Shown here: positions 1-7,130 of the stretch, piece after piece
How the letters are laid out: the number at the start of each line of letters is the position of its first letter
Position numbering within the stretch: the first letter of the stretch is position 1
Assembly: GCA_030447045.1 (NCBI GenBank)
Contig: JAUJMB010000010.1
Location: 4,931-22,537 of the forward strand
DNA from: Rubrobacteraceae bacterium
GTDB taxonomy: Bacteria; Actinomycetota; Rubrobacteria; Rubrobacterales; Rubrobacteraceae
Direction of reading: 5' to 3'
Length of the DNA stretch: 17,607 bases
Translations under genes and position numbers: made by a program
Notes under the pieces: model-generated
Seen by the model: the letters and a program-made list of their open reading frames with translations, nothing else
Told to the model about the DNA's origin: nothing
The model's database searches: none

Positions 1-1303
1 GGTACGACTGGTCCACGTACATGTCGAAGACCGCCCTCTCTGCCTCCCTTAGCGGTGGCGCGGGCTCTGATTCATCGGCGCCCCCGCCGGAGGGGTCTTC
101 GGCGGTCTCGCCGGAAGGACCTCCCCCGGGTTCCGCCCGGCCCTCCGCCCCGCGGCCCGTGTCAGAGACCCGGACTTGCCCCCCGTCGTTGGCGGTCTCG
201 GTCGTTCCGCCGTCGGGACGGAGCACTGCCCAGGCGAGGGCGCCGGCTATGAGCAGGAGAAGGACCGCCCCGATCAGGGCCGCCATCAGCGTCCTCTGGC
301 GCGAGCCCGACCGGAAGGTGCGCGTGGGCACGCTCACGGTCTTCTCCGGCGGCCCGTCGACGCCGCGCGACCCCATGCTCCCCAGCCTCTGCCGGAGCGC
401 CCCCAAGCCCGAGGGGCCGGCGGAGCCCGAGATCCCGGGCGAGTTCGCCGATCTTTTCGCGCCGAGCCCGACCGGGAAGGCGTCCCCGCGCGCGCCCGAC
501 CTCTCCCGCAGCTTCTCGTGGACGCGCGATGCGTCCGGGCGTCCTTCTGGGTCCTTGGCGAGACAGTCGAGGATGAGCGCCTCCAGCCCGGCGCCCATCG
601 AGGCGCCCCTCTCGCGCGGCGGGTCTGGAGTCTTGAGGATCTGCTGGTTGGCGACCTCTATCGGGGCCCCGGTGAAGGGCGGCCCGCCCGTGGCCGCGTG
701 GTAGAGGGTGGCGCCCAAAGAGTAGACGTCGCTCTTGGGCGTGACCCTGTGGCCCTGGAGCTGCTCCGGGGAGGAGTAGGCGGCGGTGCCGAGGTAGGAG
801 TTCGCGCGCGACTCCTGGGTGGTGTCCAGGGCGCGGGCTATGCCAAAGTCCGTGAGCTTGGGGTTGTCGCGCTCGTCCAGGAGTACGTTCTGGGGCTTGA
901 CGTCGCGGTGGACGATGCCGCGCTCGTGGGCGTGCGCAAGGGCCGCGGCGACGTCCGCGCCGAGGCGCGCGAGCATCGACTCGGGTAGGGCGCCGCGCCG
1001 GTCTATTAGCCCCCTGAGGTGCCCGCAGGGCACGTACTCCATGACGATGTAGGAGACCTCGTGCCCGCCCATAACGTCCTCGCCCGCGTCGTAGACGGGG
1101 ACGATGTTCGGGTGGGAGAGCCTGGCGGCCGTGCGGCCCTCGCGGCGGAAGAGGGCGCCCGCCTCCTCGTCGTCCAGGTCCGGGTGCAGGATCTTGACGG
1201 CCACGGGCCGGTCTAGGACCTCGTCGCGGCCAAGGAAGACGCGGGACATTCCACCCGATCCGAGCTCCCTGACGAGCACGAACCTTCCCCCAAGGCGGTC
1301 CAA
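1..1303 (-). CDS. Ser/Thr protein kinase (Hanks/PknB type), one TM segment, 3' end beyond window
   Basis: Membrane kinase that phosphorylates Ser/Thr on protein targets; targets are not visible. Reading the minus strand from a TTG at 1303 gives 434 codons without a stop, running off the window. Seen: Gly-rich loop GSGGMS (res 16-20), VAVK with catalytic-site Lys37, HRDVKPQN (132-139, catalytic Asp134), DFG (152-154), SPEQ in place of APE (178-181), then a Gly/Ser/Pro-rich linker (~270-335), one hydrophobic helix (~339-361) and a low-complexity acidic Gly/Glu extracellular stretch. The sensor domain lies outside the window. There are no PASTA repeats in the visible part. The TTG was chosen because GAGGG precedes it by about 5 nt and the kinase fold begins immediately; no ATG or GTG lies upstream in frame. 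It starts 23 bp after the DAHP synthase stop, so it is probably the third gene of that operon. Confidence 0.9.
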   Translation of the reverse strand, partial: MDRLGGRFVLVRELGSGGMSRVFLGRDEVLDRPVAVKILHPDLDDEEAGALFRREGRTAARLSHPNIVPVYDAGEDVMGGHEVSYIVMEYVPCGHLRGLIDRRGALPESMLARLGADVAAALAHAHERGIVHRDVKPQNVLLDERDNPKLTDFGIARALDTTQESRANSYLGTAAYSSPEQLQGHRVTPKSDVYSLGATLYHAATGGPPFTGAPIEVANQQILKTPDPPRERGASMGAGLEALILDCLAKDPEGRPDASRVHEKLRERSGARGDAFPVGLGAKRSANSPGISGSAGPSGLGALRQRLGSMGSRGVDGPPEKTVSVPTRTFRSGSRQRTLMAALIGAVLLLLIAGALAWAVLRPDGGTTETANDGGQVRVSDTGRGAEGRAEPGGGPSGETAEDPSGGGADESEPAPPLREAERAVFDMYVDQSY

Positions 1304-1326
1304 GCCGCCCTCGGGCGCGGGCGGGA

Positions 1327-2139
1327 CTAGATGACCTCCCGGCCCATGGCGTCGGCGAAGGGGGAGAGCACGTCCTTGAGGCCCATCAGCGCCTCTATCG
1401 GGAGCGCCTGCTCCCCGTCGCACAGAGCCTCCTGCGGGTCGTGGTGGCTCTCGACCATCAGCCCGTCCGCCTCGGCGGCGACCGAGGCCTTGGAGAGCGG
1501 CACGACCAGGTCGCGGCGGCCCGCCGCATGGGAGGGGTCGACTATCACGGGCAGGTCCGTCAGGCGCTTCGCCACGATCACGGCGGAGAGGTCCAGCGTG
1601 AAGCGGGTGGCCGTCTCGAACGTGCGGATGCCCCGCTCGCAGAGCACCACGTTGTCCCCGCCCTCGGCCGTTACGTACTCGGCGGCCAGGATCCACTCCT
1701 GCACCGTCGCCGAGAGGCCGCGCTTGAGGAGGACGCCGTGGTCGGAGCCCGCGATGGCGGCGCCTACGCGCTTGAGCAGCGAGAAGTTCGCCATGTTGCG
1801 GGCGCCGATCTGGAGGATCTGGGCGTGCTCCATCACAAGGTCGATGTCGTAGGGGTCCATGATCTCGGTGACGACCTTCAGGCCCAGGTCGCCGGCGACC
1901 TCCGACATGATCTTCAGGCCCTCCTCGCCGAGGCCCTGGAAGGAGTAGGGGGAGGTGCGCGGCTTGAAGGCGCCGCCCCGGACGTACTCGAAGCCCGCGT
2001 CCTTCACCGCCCTGGCGGCGGCGACGAACTGGTCGTAGCTCTCGACCGTGCACGGTCCGGCGATCACCCTGAAGGTGCCCGGCCGGATCATGCCGTTCTT
2101 GGTCTTTACGTCGGTCTTTACGGTCTGGGAAACGTCCAT
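1327..2139 (-). CDS. aroF: 3-deoxy-7-phosphoheptulonate (DAHP) synthase, type I-beta
   Basis: Condenses phosphoenolpyruvate and erythrose-4-phosphate to DAHP, the first committed step of the shikimate pathway; cytosolic. The 270-aa protein is a bare TIM barrel: GPCTVES (res 29-34, metal Cys30), GGAFKPRTSPYSFQGLG (55-71), IGARNMANF (111-119), LLKRG (137-141), CERGIRTFE (168-175), VDPSHAAGRRD (200-210, metal His204), VESHHDP (229-235, metal Glu230) and CDGEQ (240-244, metal Asp241). It lacks the N-terminal ferredoxin-like regulatory domain of the Thermotoga enzyme and the fused chorismate mutase domain of the Bacillus enzyme. The mutase is instead the separate gene just upstream, ending 2 bp before this ATG. 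Its ribosome site AGAGGT overlaps the mutase stop codon, which implies translational coupling. Any feedback control would need a partner protein such as that mutase (inference). Confidence 0.96.
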   Translation of the reverse strand: MDVSQTVKTDVKTKNGMIRPGTFRVIAGPCTVESYDQFVAAARAVKDAGFEYVRGGAFKPRTSPYSFQGLGEEGLKIMSEVAGDLGLKVVTEIMDPYDIDLVMEHAQILQIGARNMANFSLLKRVGAAIAGSDHGVLLKRGLSATVQEWILAAEYVTAEGGDNVVLCERGIRTFETATRFTLDLSAVIVAKRLTDLPVIVDPSHAAGRRDLVVPLSKASVAAEADGLMVESHHDPQEALCDGEQALPIEALMGLKDVLSPFADAMGREVI

Positions 2140-2141
2140 GC

Positions 2142-2438
2142 TTACCTCTGAAACTCCCCGCGTTGGATCTCAAGGTCACGGATGCGGTGCAGGATCAGCT
2201 CGAAGATCTCCCGCATCGAGGAGTCGTAGATCGGCCCGGGGTTCTGCTCGACGACCCTGCGCAGGATCTCCTCCTCGCGCTTGGGGTCGAAGATGGGCAC
2301 CCCGGCCTCGGCCTTTACACGGGCGAGGTCCTGGACGATCTGCGCCCGCTCGCTGAGCGCGCGGATCAGCTCCAGATCCACCTCGTCCACCCGCTCCCTG
2401 AGCTCCTGGACCTTCGCCTGTCTCTCCGCTTCCGTCAT
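2142..2438 (-). CDS. Chorismate mutase, AroQ class, stand-alone
   Basis: Rearranges chorismate to prephenate, the branch-point reaction for phenylalanine and tyrosine. The 98-aa all-helical protein has the AroQ-class pattern: LRERVDEVDLELIRALSERA (first helix with the substrate Arg and an Arg near residue 31), ARVKAEAG (Lys42), FDPKREEEIL (Asp51, Arg54, Glu55) and a C-terminal helix with DLEIQ. Length is normal for a monofunctional class II mutase. It is the first gene of the minus-strand mutase-DAHP synthase-kinase operon and diverges from hisC-tyrA, so the two transcripts supply consecutive parts of one pathway. There is no convincing Shine-Dalgarno sequence; an extended -10 (TGATACAAT) ends only 9 nt before the ATG, so the mRNA may be essentially leaderless. 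Family assignment is firm; the gene symbol is left blank because aroQ is also used for dehydroquinase. Confidence 0.93.
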   Translation of the reverse strand: MTEAERQAKVQELRERVDEVDLELIRALSERAQIVQDLARVKAEAGVPIFDPKREEEILRRVVEQNPGPIYDSSMREIFELILHRIRDLEIQRGEFQR

Positions 2439-2447
2439 AGGCCCCGG

Positions 2448-2456
2448 ATTGTATCA
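2448..2456 (-). promoter_or_regulatory. Extended -10 promoter for chorismate mutase operon, leaderless-type
   Basis: Minus strand reads TGATACAAT, a TGn extended -10 element. Only 9 nt separate TACAAT from the ATG at 2438, so the expected transcription start falls within about 3 nt of the start codon. No good -35 is visible, as is usual for extended -10 promoters. Confidence 0.5.
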
Positions 2457-2459
2457 GGG

Positions 2460-2594
2460 CAGGTCTCAGGTATCAGCAGAACTGGAGGGAACCTAGTCCG
2501 TCGTGCCGGCGTTGTTGAAAGAACGCACCGAGAAGCCTAGTCTTTAGCGGCTGAGTCGGTCCACAACTATCTGAAAGCTGATGCCTGACACCTG
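2460..2594. repeat. 135-bp element bounded by inverted TCAGNNN/CTGANNN heptamer arrays
   Basis: Left end 2460-2477 and right end 2577-2594 are inverted copies matching at 16 of 18 positions. Both ends are built on a 7-bp period: TCAGGTA, TCAGCAG on the left (2466-2479) and CTGATGC, CTGACAC, CTGATGC on the right (2578-2598). The element fills the divergent spacer between chorismate mutase and hisC. The interior carries a plausible hisC promoter and a CCTAGTC direct repeat, with no ORF. It resembles the element at 9434-9567 in size and end design. Mobility is inferred, not shown; no target-site duplication is visible. Confidence 0.6.
2515..2543 (+). promoter_or_regulatory. Candidate promoter for hisC-tyrA
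   Basis: TTGAAA (2515-2520), a spacer of exactly 17 bp, then TAGTCT (2538-2543). The predicted transcript would start near 2550 and have a leader of about 45 nt made largely of the heptamer array. Confidence 0.4.
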
Positions 2595-3695
2595 ATGCCT
2601 GTACCCTTCCGTTCCGAACTCGATTCGCTGAAAACCTACGTCCCCCCGAAGTCCTGGCGGATGGCCGCCGAGGGCAGGGCGGACGACTACGCGAAGCTGA
2701 CCTCCAACGAGCTCGCCTTCGGGCCGCTTCCCGAAGCGGAGGCCGCGCTCGCCGAGGTGCTGCCCCGCGCCAACCGCTACCCCGACAGCCACGTCTCCCG
2801 CCTCAGGCAGGTCGTAGCCGACGCGAACCCCGGGACGGAGACCGCCAACGTCCTCGTCGGCAACGGCTCGAGCGAGGTGCTGCTGAACGCGCTCCAGCTT
2901 CTGCCGGCGGGCGGCGAGGTCGTCTACCCCTGGCCCTCGTTCAGCCTCTACCCGATGCTCTGCGCCGTCCTCGGGATGGACGCGCGACCCGTCCCCCTGA
3001 CGGCGTCGGACGGGGTTCCCGCCGGCATCCCGGCGGACGGCGTACTCTCGGCCGTAACAGACCGGACGCGGGCCGTGATCCTGTGCAACCCCAACAACCC
3101 GAGCGGGGCCTACCTGACGCTGGAGGAGGTGCGCCATTTCGCGGAAGCGTTGCCCGGGCACGTGCTCCTGATCCTGGACGAGGCCTACGTCGAGTTCGTG
3201 GACGACCCCACGCATAGCAACTCCCACGCGCTCGCCCTCGAGCGGGAGAACGTCGTCGTGGCCCGCACGTTCTCCAAGGCCCACGGGCTGGCGGGCCTCA
3301 GGTGCGGGTACGGGATCTCCTCTCGCAGGATCTCGGACTACGCCGAGAGGGTCCGCTTCCCGGTCTCCGTGAACCTGGCGGCCCAGGTCGCGGCCACGGC
3401 CTCGATGCTGGCTGAAGAGAAGGTCAGGGAGCGCGCCCGCTTCGTCGTGGGGGAACGCGCGAGGCTGCGGCGGGCCTTCGGCGAGGCCGGCGTGGACTCC
3501 CTCCCCTCGCAGGGGAACTTCGTGATGGTCCGCTTCGGGGCCGAGGAGTTCGAGAGGTCGGGCATCCTCGTCAGGGAGGGCGGCGCCTTGGGCTACCCGG
3601 GGTGGAGCCGGGTGACGGTCGGCAACGCGGAGGAGAACGACCGGGTCGTGGAGGCCGTCGGCGCTGCCGCCCTCAGCGGCGGGAGGGGCGTTTGA
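2595..3695 (+). CDS. hisC: HisC-family aminotransferase (histidinol-phosphate / aromatic)
   Basis: PLP-dependent fold-type I aminotransferase. HisC converts imidazole-acetol phosphate to histidinol phosphate; many homologues also transaminate prephenate, phenylpyruvate or 4-hydroxyphenylpyruvate. The neighbouring tyrA makes an aromatic role likely here, as in Firmicutes where hisC sits with tyrA (inference). The 366-aa protein shows KLTSNEL (34-40), GNGSSEVL (89-96), CNPNNPSGAY (164-173), ILDEAYVEF (193-201, PLP Asp195), TFSKAHGLAGLRCGYG (225-240, Schiff-base Lys228) and a C-terminal SQGNFVMVRF strand. Length is normal for HisC. The ATG at 2595 matches the family N terminus, but no Shine-Dalgarno sequence precedes it: the ATG lies inside a CTGATGC heptamer of the flanking repeat. 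A four-codon ORF (ATG at 2581, M-P-D-T) ends as TGATG on this start codon. Its 3' end overlaps tyrA. Confidence 0.94.
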   Translation: MPVPFRSELDSLKTYVPPKSWRMAAEGRADDYAKLTSNELAFGPLPEAEAALAEVLPRANRYPDSHVSRLRQVVADANPGTETANVLVGNGSSEVLLNALQLLPAGGEVVYPWPSFSLYPMLCAVLGMDARPVPLTASDGVPAGIPADGVLSAVTDRTRAVILCNPNNPSGAYLTLEEVRHFAEALPGHVLLILDEAYVEFVDDPTHSNSHALALERENVVVARTFSKAHGLAGLRCGYGISSRRISDYAERVRFPVSVNLAAQVAATASMLAEEKVRERARFVVGERARLRRAFGEAGVDSLPSQGNFVMVRFGAEEFERSGILVREGGALGYPGWSRVTVGNAEENDRVVEAVGAAALSGGRGV

Positions 3696-4738
3696 GTCGC
3701 CTGCTCGGCATCGTCGGGGTCGGCCTGATCGGGGGCTCCGTCGGCCTCGCGGCCCGCAAGTCAGGCTGGCAGGTAGTCGGCGTGGACCGCCCCGAGGTGC
3801 TGGATAAGGCCGAGGAGCTGGGCGCGGTCGACCGCGGCTCCACGATCAAGGAGGTAAGGGCGGCCGACCTCGTCGTGCTCGCCGCCCCCATCTCGAAGGT
3901 GACCTCGCTCCTCTCCGAGCTCGCCCCCACCGACGCCCTCGTCACCGACGTCGCCAGCGCCAAAGGTGCCATAGTGCGGGCGGCGGAGCGGGAGAACCTG
4001 CGCTTCGTCGGCGGCCACCCGATGGCCGGGAGCCAGCTCGCCGGCGTCGCCCACGCGAAGGCCGAACTCTTCCACGGCGCCCGCTACTTCCTCACGACCA
4101 CGGAGAGGACCGACCCCGACGACTACCGGGAGGTCTCGGGCTTCGTGCGTGAACTCGGCGCGGTACCAACGGCCGTGGACCCCGAGAAACACGACCTCCT
4201 GATGGCAGCCCTCTCGCACCTGCCCCACCTCATGGCCGCCGCCCTCCTGAAGGTGGCCTCGGACATCTCGCCGGAAGCGTTGTCCTTCGCAGGCCCCTCC
4301 TTTCGGGACCTGACGCGGGTCGGGGCGTCGAACCCCGCGCTCTGGTCGGATATTCTGGCCGAGAATGCGCCGGCCCTGGGCGAAGCGTTGGCACATTTCG
4401 CGGGGGCGATGGCGCAGCTTGGGAGCGAGATCCAGGACCGCAAGGCCATCGAGGGGCGCTTCCTGGCCGCCCGCGAGGCCTACGACGCCCTCGGCGGCAT
4501 CCTGGTCGAGAAGAGCGGCGAGAACGCCGACGTCGCCATCCCCGTGGAGAACCGCCCCGGCGTCTTCGCCGAGGTCACCACCCTCATGGGCTCCAACAAC
4601 ATCAACATCCTCGACCTCTACGTCCGCCACTCCAACACCGAGAGGGCGGCCCTCGTCCTCACCCTGGACGCGAAGGCGGCGCCGACCGCCCGAGAGATCC
4701 TCCGCTCCGCGGGCTTCGGCGCGGAGATTCAGGGCTAG
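3692..4738 (+). CDS. tyrA: Prephenate dehydrogenase with C-terminal ACT domain
   Basis: Oxidatively decarboxylates prephenate to 4-hydroxyphenylpyruvate with NAD(P)+, the tyrosine branch. The start is a TTG at 3692 overlapping the hisC stop as TTGA, with GGGAGGGG about 5 nt upstream; longer readings starting near 3602 would run back through hisC. The resulting 348-aa protein begins at once with a Rossmann motif GIVGVGLIGGSVG (6-18), followed by VVLAAP (61-66), TDVASAKG (85-92), GGHPMAGS (107-114, His109), SHLPHLMA (175-182, active-site His region) and the all-helical dimer domain. Residues ~281-348 (VAIPVENRPGVFAEVT onward) are an ACT domain, which in this family binds tyrosine for feedback inhibition. 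A transcription-terminator-like hairpin follows about 20 bp after the stop. Confidence 0.95.
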   Translation: MSRLLGIVGVGLIGGSVGLAARKSGWQVVGVDRPEVLDKAEELGAVDRGSTIKEVRAADLVVLAAPISKVTSLLSELAPTDALVTDVASAKGAIVRAAERENLRFVGGHPMAGSQLAGVAHAKAELFHGARYFLTTTERTDPDDYREVSGFVRELGAVPTAVDPEKHDLLMAALSHLPHLMAAALLKVASDISPEALSFAGPSFRDLTRVGASNPALWSDILAENAPALGEALAHFAGAMAQLGSEIQDRKAIEGRFLAAREAYDALGGILVEKSGENADVAIPVENRPGVFAEVTTLMGSNNINILDLYVRHSNTERAALVLTLDAKAAPTAREILRSAGFGAEIQG

Positions 4739-4756
4739 GGGATCGCCTACAGCGTT

Positions 4757-4790
4757 CCGGTAGGACGCCCCGGCGAGGCGTCTCTACGGG
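4757..4790. terminator. Bidirectional hairpin between convergent tyrA and deaminase
   Basis: CCGGTAGGACGCC (4757-4769), 7-nt loop, then GGCGTCTCTACGGG (4777-4790). The central GACGCC/GGCGTC is perfect and the outer GTAG/CTAC and CCG/CGG also pair around one bulge. There is no T-tract, but the site sits exactly between two convergent genes. Confidence 0.55.
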
Positions 4791-4808
4791 GCCGGATCGC
4801 GCGCGGCA

Positions 4809-5267
4809 TCAGGAACTGCTCATGCGCCGGGCCGTCTCCTCGAAGAGCGCGTCGCACTCGGTCTCCATCACACCGCCCGTAGCCGCGAACCCGCCGAAGG
4901 ACGAACGGCCGGCCACCTCTTCGCAGGGGAGGTCTATGTGCGGGAGGCCGAGGCGTTTCAGGGTGCCTATGGAGGTGCCGTAGACGACGCTCGGGATGCC
5001 GCTCCAGAGGATCGCGCCGGAGCACATCGGGCAGGGCTCGGCGGTCGTGTAGAGGACGAGGTTCGAGGTGTCCACGTCAGGCCGACCGTCGAAAAGGCTC
5101 ATCACCGCCGCCGTCTCGCCGTGCAGGATGGGGCTCTTCTCGGCGTCGTTGAGGCCCTCGGCCAGGATCTCACCGGTCTCCCCGTCCGCGATGACGCAGC
5201 CGAAGGGCGCGTCGGGGTCGCCGCGCGCTATCTCTACCGCCCGCCGCATGTAACGCTCGTGGTCCAC
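4809..5267 (-). CDS. Nucleoside/cytosine deaminase-like (CDA superfamily) enzyme
   Basis: Zinc hydrolase of the cytidine-deaminase fold, removing an amino group from a nucleobase or nucleoside; the exact substrate is not decidable. The 152-aa protein has the zinc/catalytic motif HGE (His49, Glu51) and PCPMC (Cys79, Cys82) preceded by LYTTAEP. Most TadA and guanine-deaminase homologues have HAE; HGE with LYTT..PC.MC.GAI and IP..V.G recalls fungal cytosine deaminase. An N-terminal MRRAVEIAR helix and GCVIADGETGEILAEG strands fit the family, and the length is usual. The start is GTG at 5267, with AGGAGGGAG two bases upstream, a near-perfect ribosome site. It is the last of three minus-strand genes, 45 bp after the SDR gene, so co-transcription is likely. 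Confidence 0.88.
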   Translation of the reverse strand: MDHERYMRRAVEIARGDPDAPFGCVIADGETGEILAEGLNDAEKSPILHGETAAVMSLFDGRPDVDTSNLVLYTTAEPCPMCSGAILWSGIPSVVYGTSIGTLKRLGLPHIDLPCEEVAGRSSFGGFAATGGVMETECDALFEETARRMSSS

Positions 5268-5312
5268 GTCTCCCTCCTCTGGATACGCTGCCGGATGTCC
5301 CCCGTAAACCGG

Positions 5313-6203
5313 TTACCGGCCGAGCAGGTGCCGGAGCGCCCCTTCGAGTTGCGGGTGGCGGAACGCGTAGCCCGTGTCCTGTAGCCTCGCGGGCCGCATG
5401 CGCTGGCTCGCGAGCAGGAGCGCGTCGGCCACCTCGCCGAGCATGATCCTCGCGGCCGGGGCCGGGAGCGGCAGGACCGTGGGACGTCCCAACACCTTTC
5501 CGAGAACCTTGGTGTACTCCGCGTTGGTCATCGGGTTGGGAGAGCCGACGTTGACGGGTCCCTCGACGCCCTCGTTGGTGAGGGCGTGGACGGTGGAGCC
5601 GACCACATCGTCGAGGGCGACCCAGCTCCACCACTGCCGGCCGCTACCTATCTTTCCCCCGCCACCGAGCTTGAAGATAGGTAGCGTGGTGCCCAGAGCA
5701 CCGCCCTCGGGGGTGAGCACGATCCCGAGGCGCGGGTGAACGACCCGGATGCCGGCCCGACGCGCCGGCTCCGCCGCGGCCTCCCACTCGCGGCACACCC
5801 TTGCGAGAAAGTCCTCGCCGGGGCCGCTCTCCTCTGTCAGGACCTCGTCGCCGCGGTCCCCGTAGTAGCCGACGGCCGAGGTCGAGACCATGACCTTCGG
5901 CGGCGCGGATAGCGCTGCGATCCTCTCCGCGAGCAGCCGCGTGCCCTGCACCCTGCTGTCGAGGATGCGCCGTTTCTTATCCGGGCTCCAGCGTCCCTGG
6001 GCGATGCTCTCGCCGGCGAGGTGGACCACCGCCTCCGTGCCCTCGAGGTCGCCGTCGATGGTGCCGGCGGAGGGGTCCCAGCGGACGGTGTCGGCCCCCG
6101 ATCCGGAGCGGCTCAGGCGGGTGACGGTGTGGCCGTTGGCCTCGAGTTCCGGGACGAGCGCGGAGCCGATGAGGCCCGTAGCGCCGCTGATCAGAACGTT
6201 CAT
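5313..6203 (-). CDS. TIGR01777-family epimerase-like SDR (YfcH/SDR39U1 type)
   Basis: Extended short-chain dehydrogenase of the NAD-dependent epimerase superfamily; the physiological substrate of this family is unknown. With ATG at 6203 (AGGAG 4-5 nt upstream) the protein is 296 aa and opens on the Rossmann motif ISGATGLIGSAL; a longer reading from 6236 merely adds an Arg/Gly-rich stretch. Family hallmarks seen: VVHLAGESIAQGRWSP with KKRRILDSRVQGT, STSAVGYYG (Ser plus YxxxK-region equivalent GYYGD), EESGPGEDFLA, WEAAAEPARRAG, RLGIVLTPEGGAL, WWSWVALDDVVG, NVGSPNPMTNAEYT, and a C-terminal DUF1731-like segment MLGEVADALLLASQR to RHLLGR. Lies between the DedA gene and the deaminase on the same strand. 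Confidence 0.93.
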   Translation of the reverse strand: MNVLISGATGLIGSALVPELEANGHTVTRLSRSGSGADTVRWDPSAGTIDGDLEGTEAVVHLAGESIAQGRWSPDKKRRILDSRVQGTRLLAERIAALSAPPKVMVSTSAVGYYGDRGDEVLTEESGPGEDFLARVCREWEAAAEPARRAGIRVVHPRLGIVLTPEGGALGTTLPIFKLGGGGKIGSGRQWWSWVALDDVVGSTVHALTNEGVEGPVNVGSPNPMTNAEYTKVLGKVLGRPTVLPLPAPAARIMLGEVADALLLASQRMRPARLQDTGYAFRHPQLEGALRHLLGR

Positions 6204-6370
6204 CTCTCTCCTCCGCTGGCCGCCACCTCTCTCCACATGGTAGCGCGCCGGCGGATCCCGCGGCGTGTCAGCCCTCTCGCCGGGCTAGAGGCGGCCGGCC
6301 ATCGGCCCTTCGATCTTGCCGAGACCCAGAGCCGAAGGCCGAGGCGTCCCGAAACCTAGTCATCCGATCT

Positions 6371-7024
6371 TCAGGAGCGGTTTTTCCCCTTCCCGCCGTC
6401 GCGGCGGAAGTGCCGCAGGAGGAGAAACAACGCCACAGCTACGGTGGCCACGACGAGCACCACGTCGGAGTACGAGCCCATCCACCCCGACACCGCCTGC
6501 CAGTTCGCCCCGAGGACGACGCCGGCCCCGATGAGGACCGAGTTCCACAGCGCCGACCCGAGGGTCGTCAGTAAGACGAACCGCAGCACCGGCATCTCCA
6601 TGGTGCCGGCCGGGATGGACACGATGCTCCGCGCCACGGGGACGACCCGCGCGAAGAGCACGACCCAGTCCCCGTAGCGCCGGAACCAGCCTTCGGCCTG
6701 CCCGAGGGCCTTCTCGTCCACCCGCAGCCACCGCCCGTAGCGCAAGACGAGCCTGCGTCCCCCCCACCGCCCCAGCCCGTACAGCACGAGCGCGCCGGCG
6801 ACGCTGCCGAAGGTGGCCGCGAAGATGGCGCCCCACAGGCTCAGATCCCCCCGGCCGACGAGGAACCCCGCGAGCGGCAGGACGACCTCGGACGGTATCG
6901 GGGGAAAGAGGTTCTCCGCGATCAGGAGCAGCGCGAGCCCCAGGTAGCCGAGCGCCCCGATCACATCCAGAACCAACTGCCCTACGTCGCCAAGCACGAA
7001 ACCCCCGCGAAGACCGGACGGCAC
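6371..7024 (-). CDS. DedA/SNARE-associated family membrane protein
   Basis: Polytopic inner-membrane protein of the DedA (VTT domain) family; members flip undecaprenyl phosphate or phosphatidylethanolamine or are needed for envelope and pH homeostasis. Seen: an N-terminal hydrophobic helix, the re-entrant hallmark ENLFPPIPSEVVLPLAGFL, the G.G.R.G.-type core FGSVAGALVLYGLGRWGGRR, RYGDWVVLFARVVPVARSIVSIPAG with the conserved Arg pair, and two C-terminal helices with a basic tail HFRRDGGKGKNRS. Start choice is open: GTG at 7024 gives 217 aa; GTG at 6997 (208 aa, after GGGGG with 4-nt spacing) matches the usual family N terminus better. The gap to the downstream SDR gene is about 170 bp, so it may or may not share a transcript. 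Confidence 0.93.
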   Translation of the reverse strand: MPSGLRGGFVLGDVGQLVLDVIGALGYLGLALLLIAENLFPPIPSEVVLPLAGFLVGRGDLSLWGAIFAATFGSVAGALVLYGLGRWGGRRLVLRYGRWLRVDEKALGQAEGWFRRYGDWVVLFARVVPVARSIVSIPAGTMEMPVLRFVLLTTLGSALWNSVLIGAGVVLGANWQAVSGWMGSYSDVVLVVATVAVALFLLLRHFRRDGGKGKNRS

Positions 7025-7115
7025 CTACCAAAGCACCCGTCCTCCGACACCAACACTGGTACCCACCGACGCCCGAAAAGTTTCGCCGCGCCGCCGGCCG
7101 TGACCCCCGCGAGTG

Positions 7116-7121
7116 TAAACT
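7116..7121 (+). promoter_or_regulatory. Possible -10 box of the YdjM-like gene, leaderless-type
   Basis: TAAACT lies 9 nt before the GTG at 7131, the same geometry and a similar spacer (gCCGGGGCC) to the chorismate mutase promoter. No -35 is recognisable. Confidence 0.3.
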
Positions 7122-7130
7122 GCCGGGGCC

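Noticed and set aside
21..988. Long plus-strand open frames over the first kilobase
   Set aside because: They are Arg/Pro/Ala-rich shadows of the minus-strand kinase, whose catalytic motifs are all in frame on the other strand.
2544..2594. T-box or amino-acid attenuator in the hisC leader
   Set aside because: The predicted leader is about 45 nt, without a T-box sequence, a run of His/Tyr codons or a terminator-antiterminator pair.
6204..6370. Gene or RNA in the DedA/SDR spacer
   Set aside because: Only short imperfect inverted repeats of GGCC type are visible; no ORF with a ribosome site and no terminator with clear structure.
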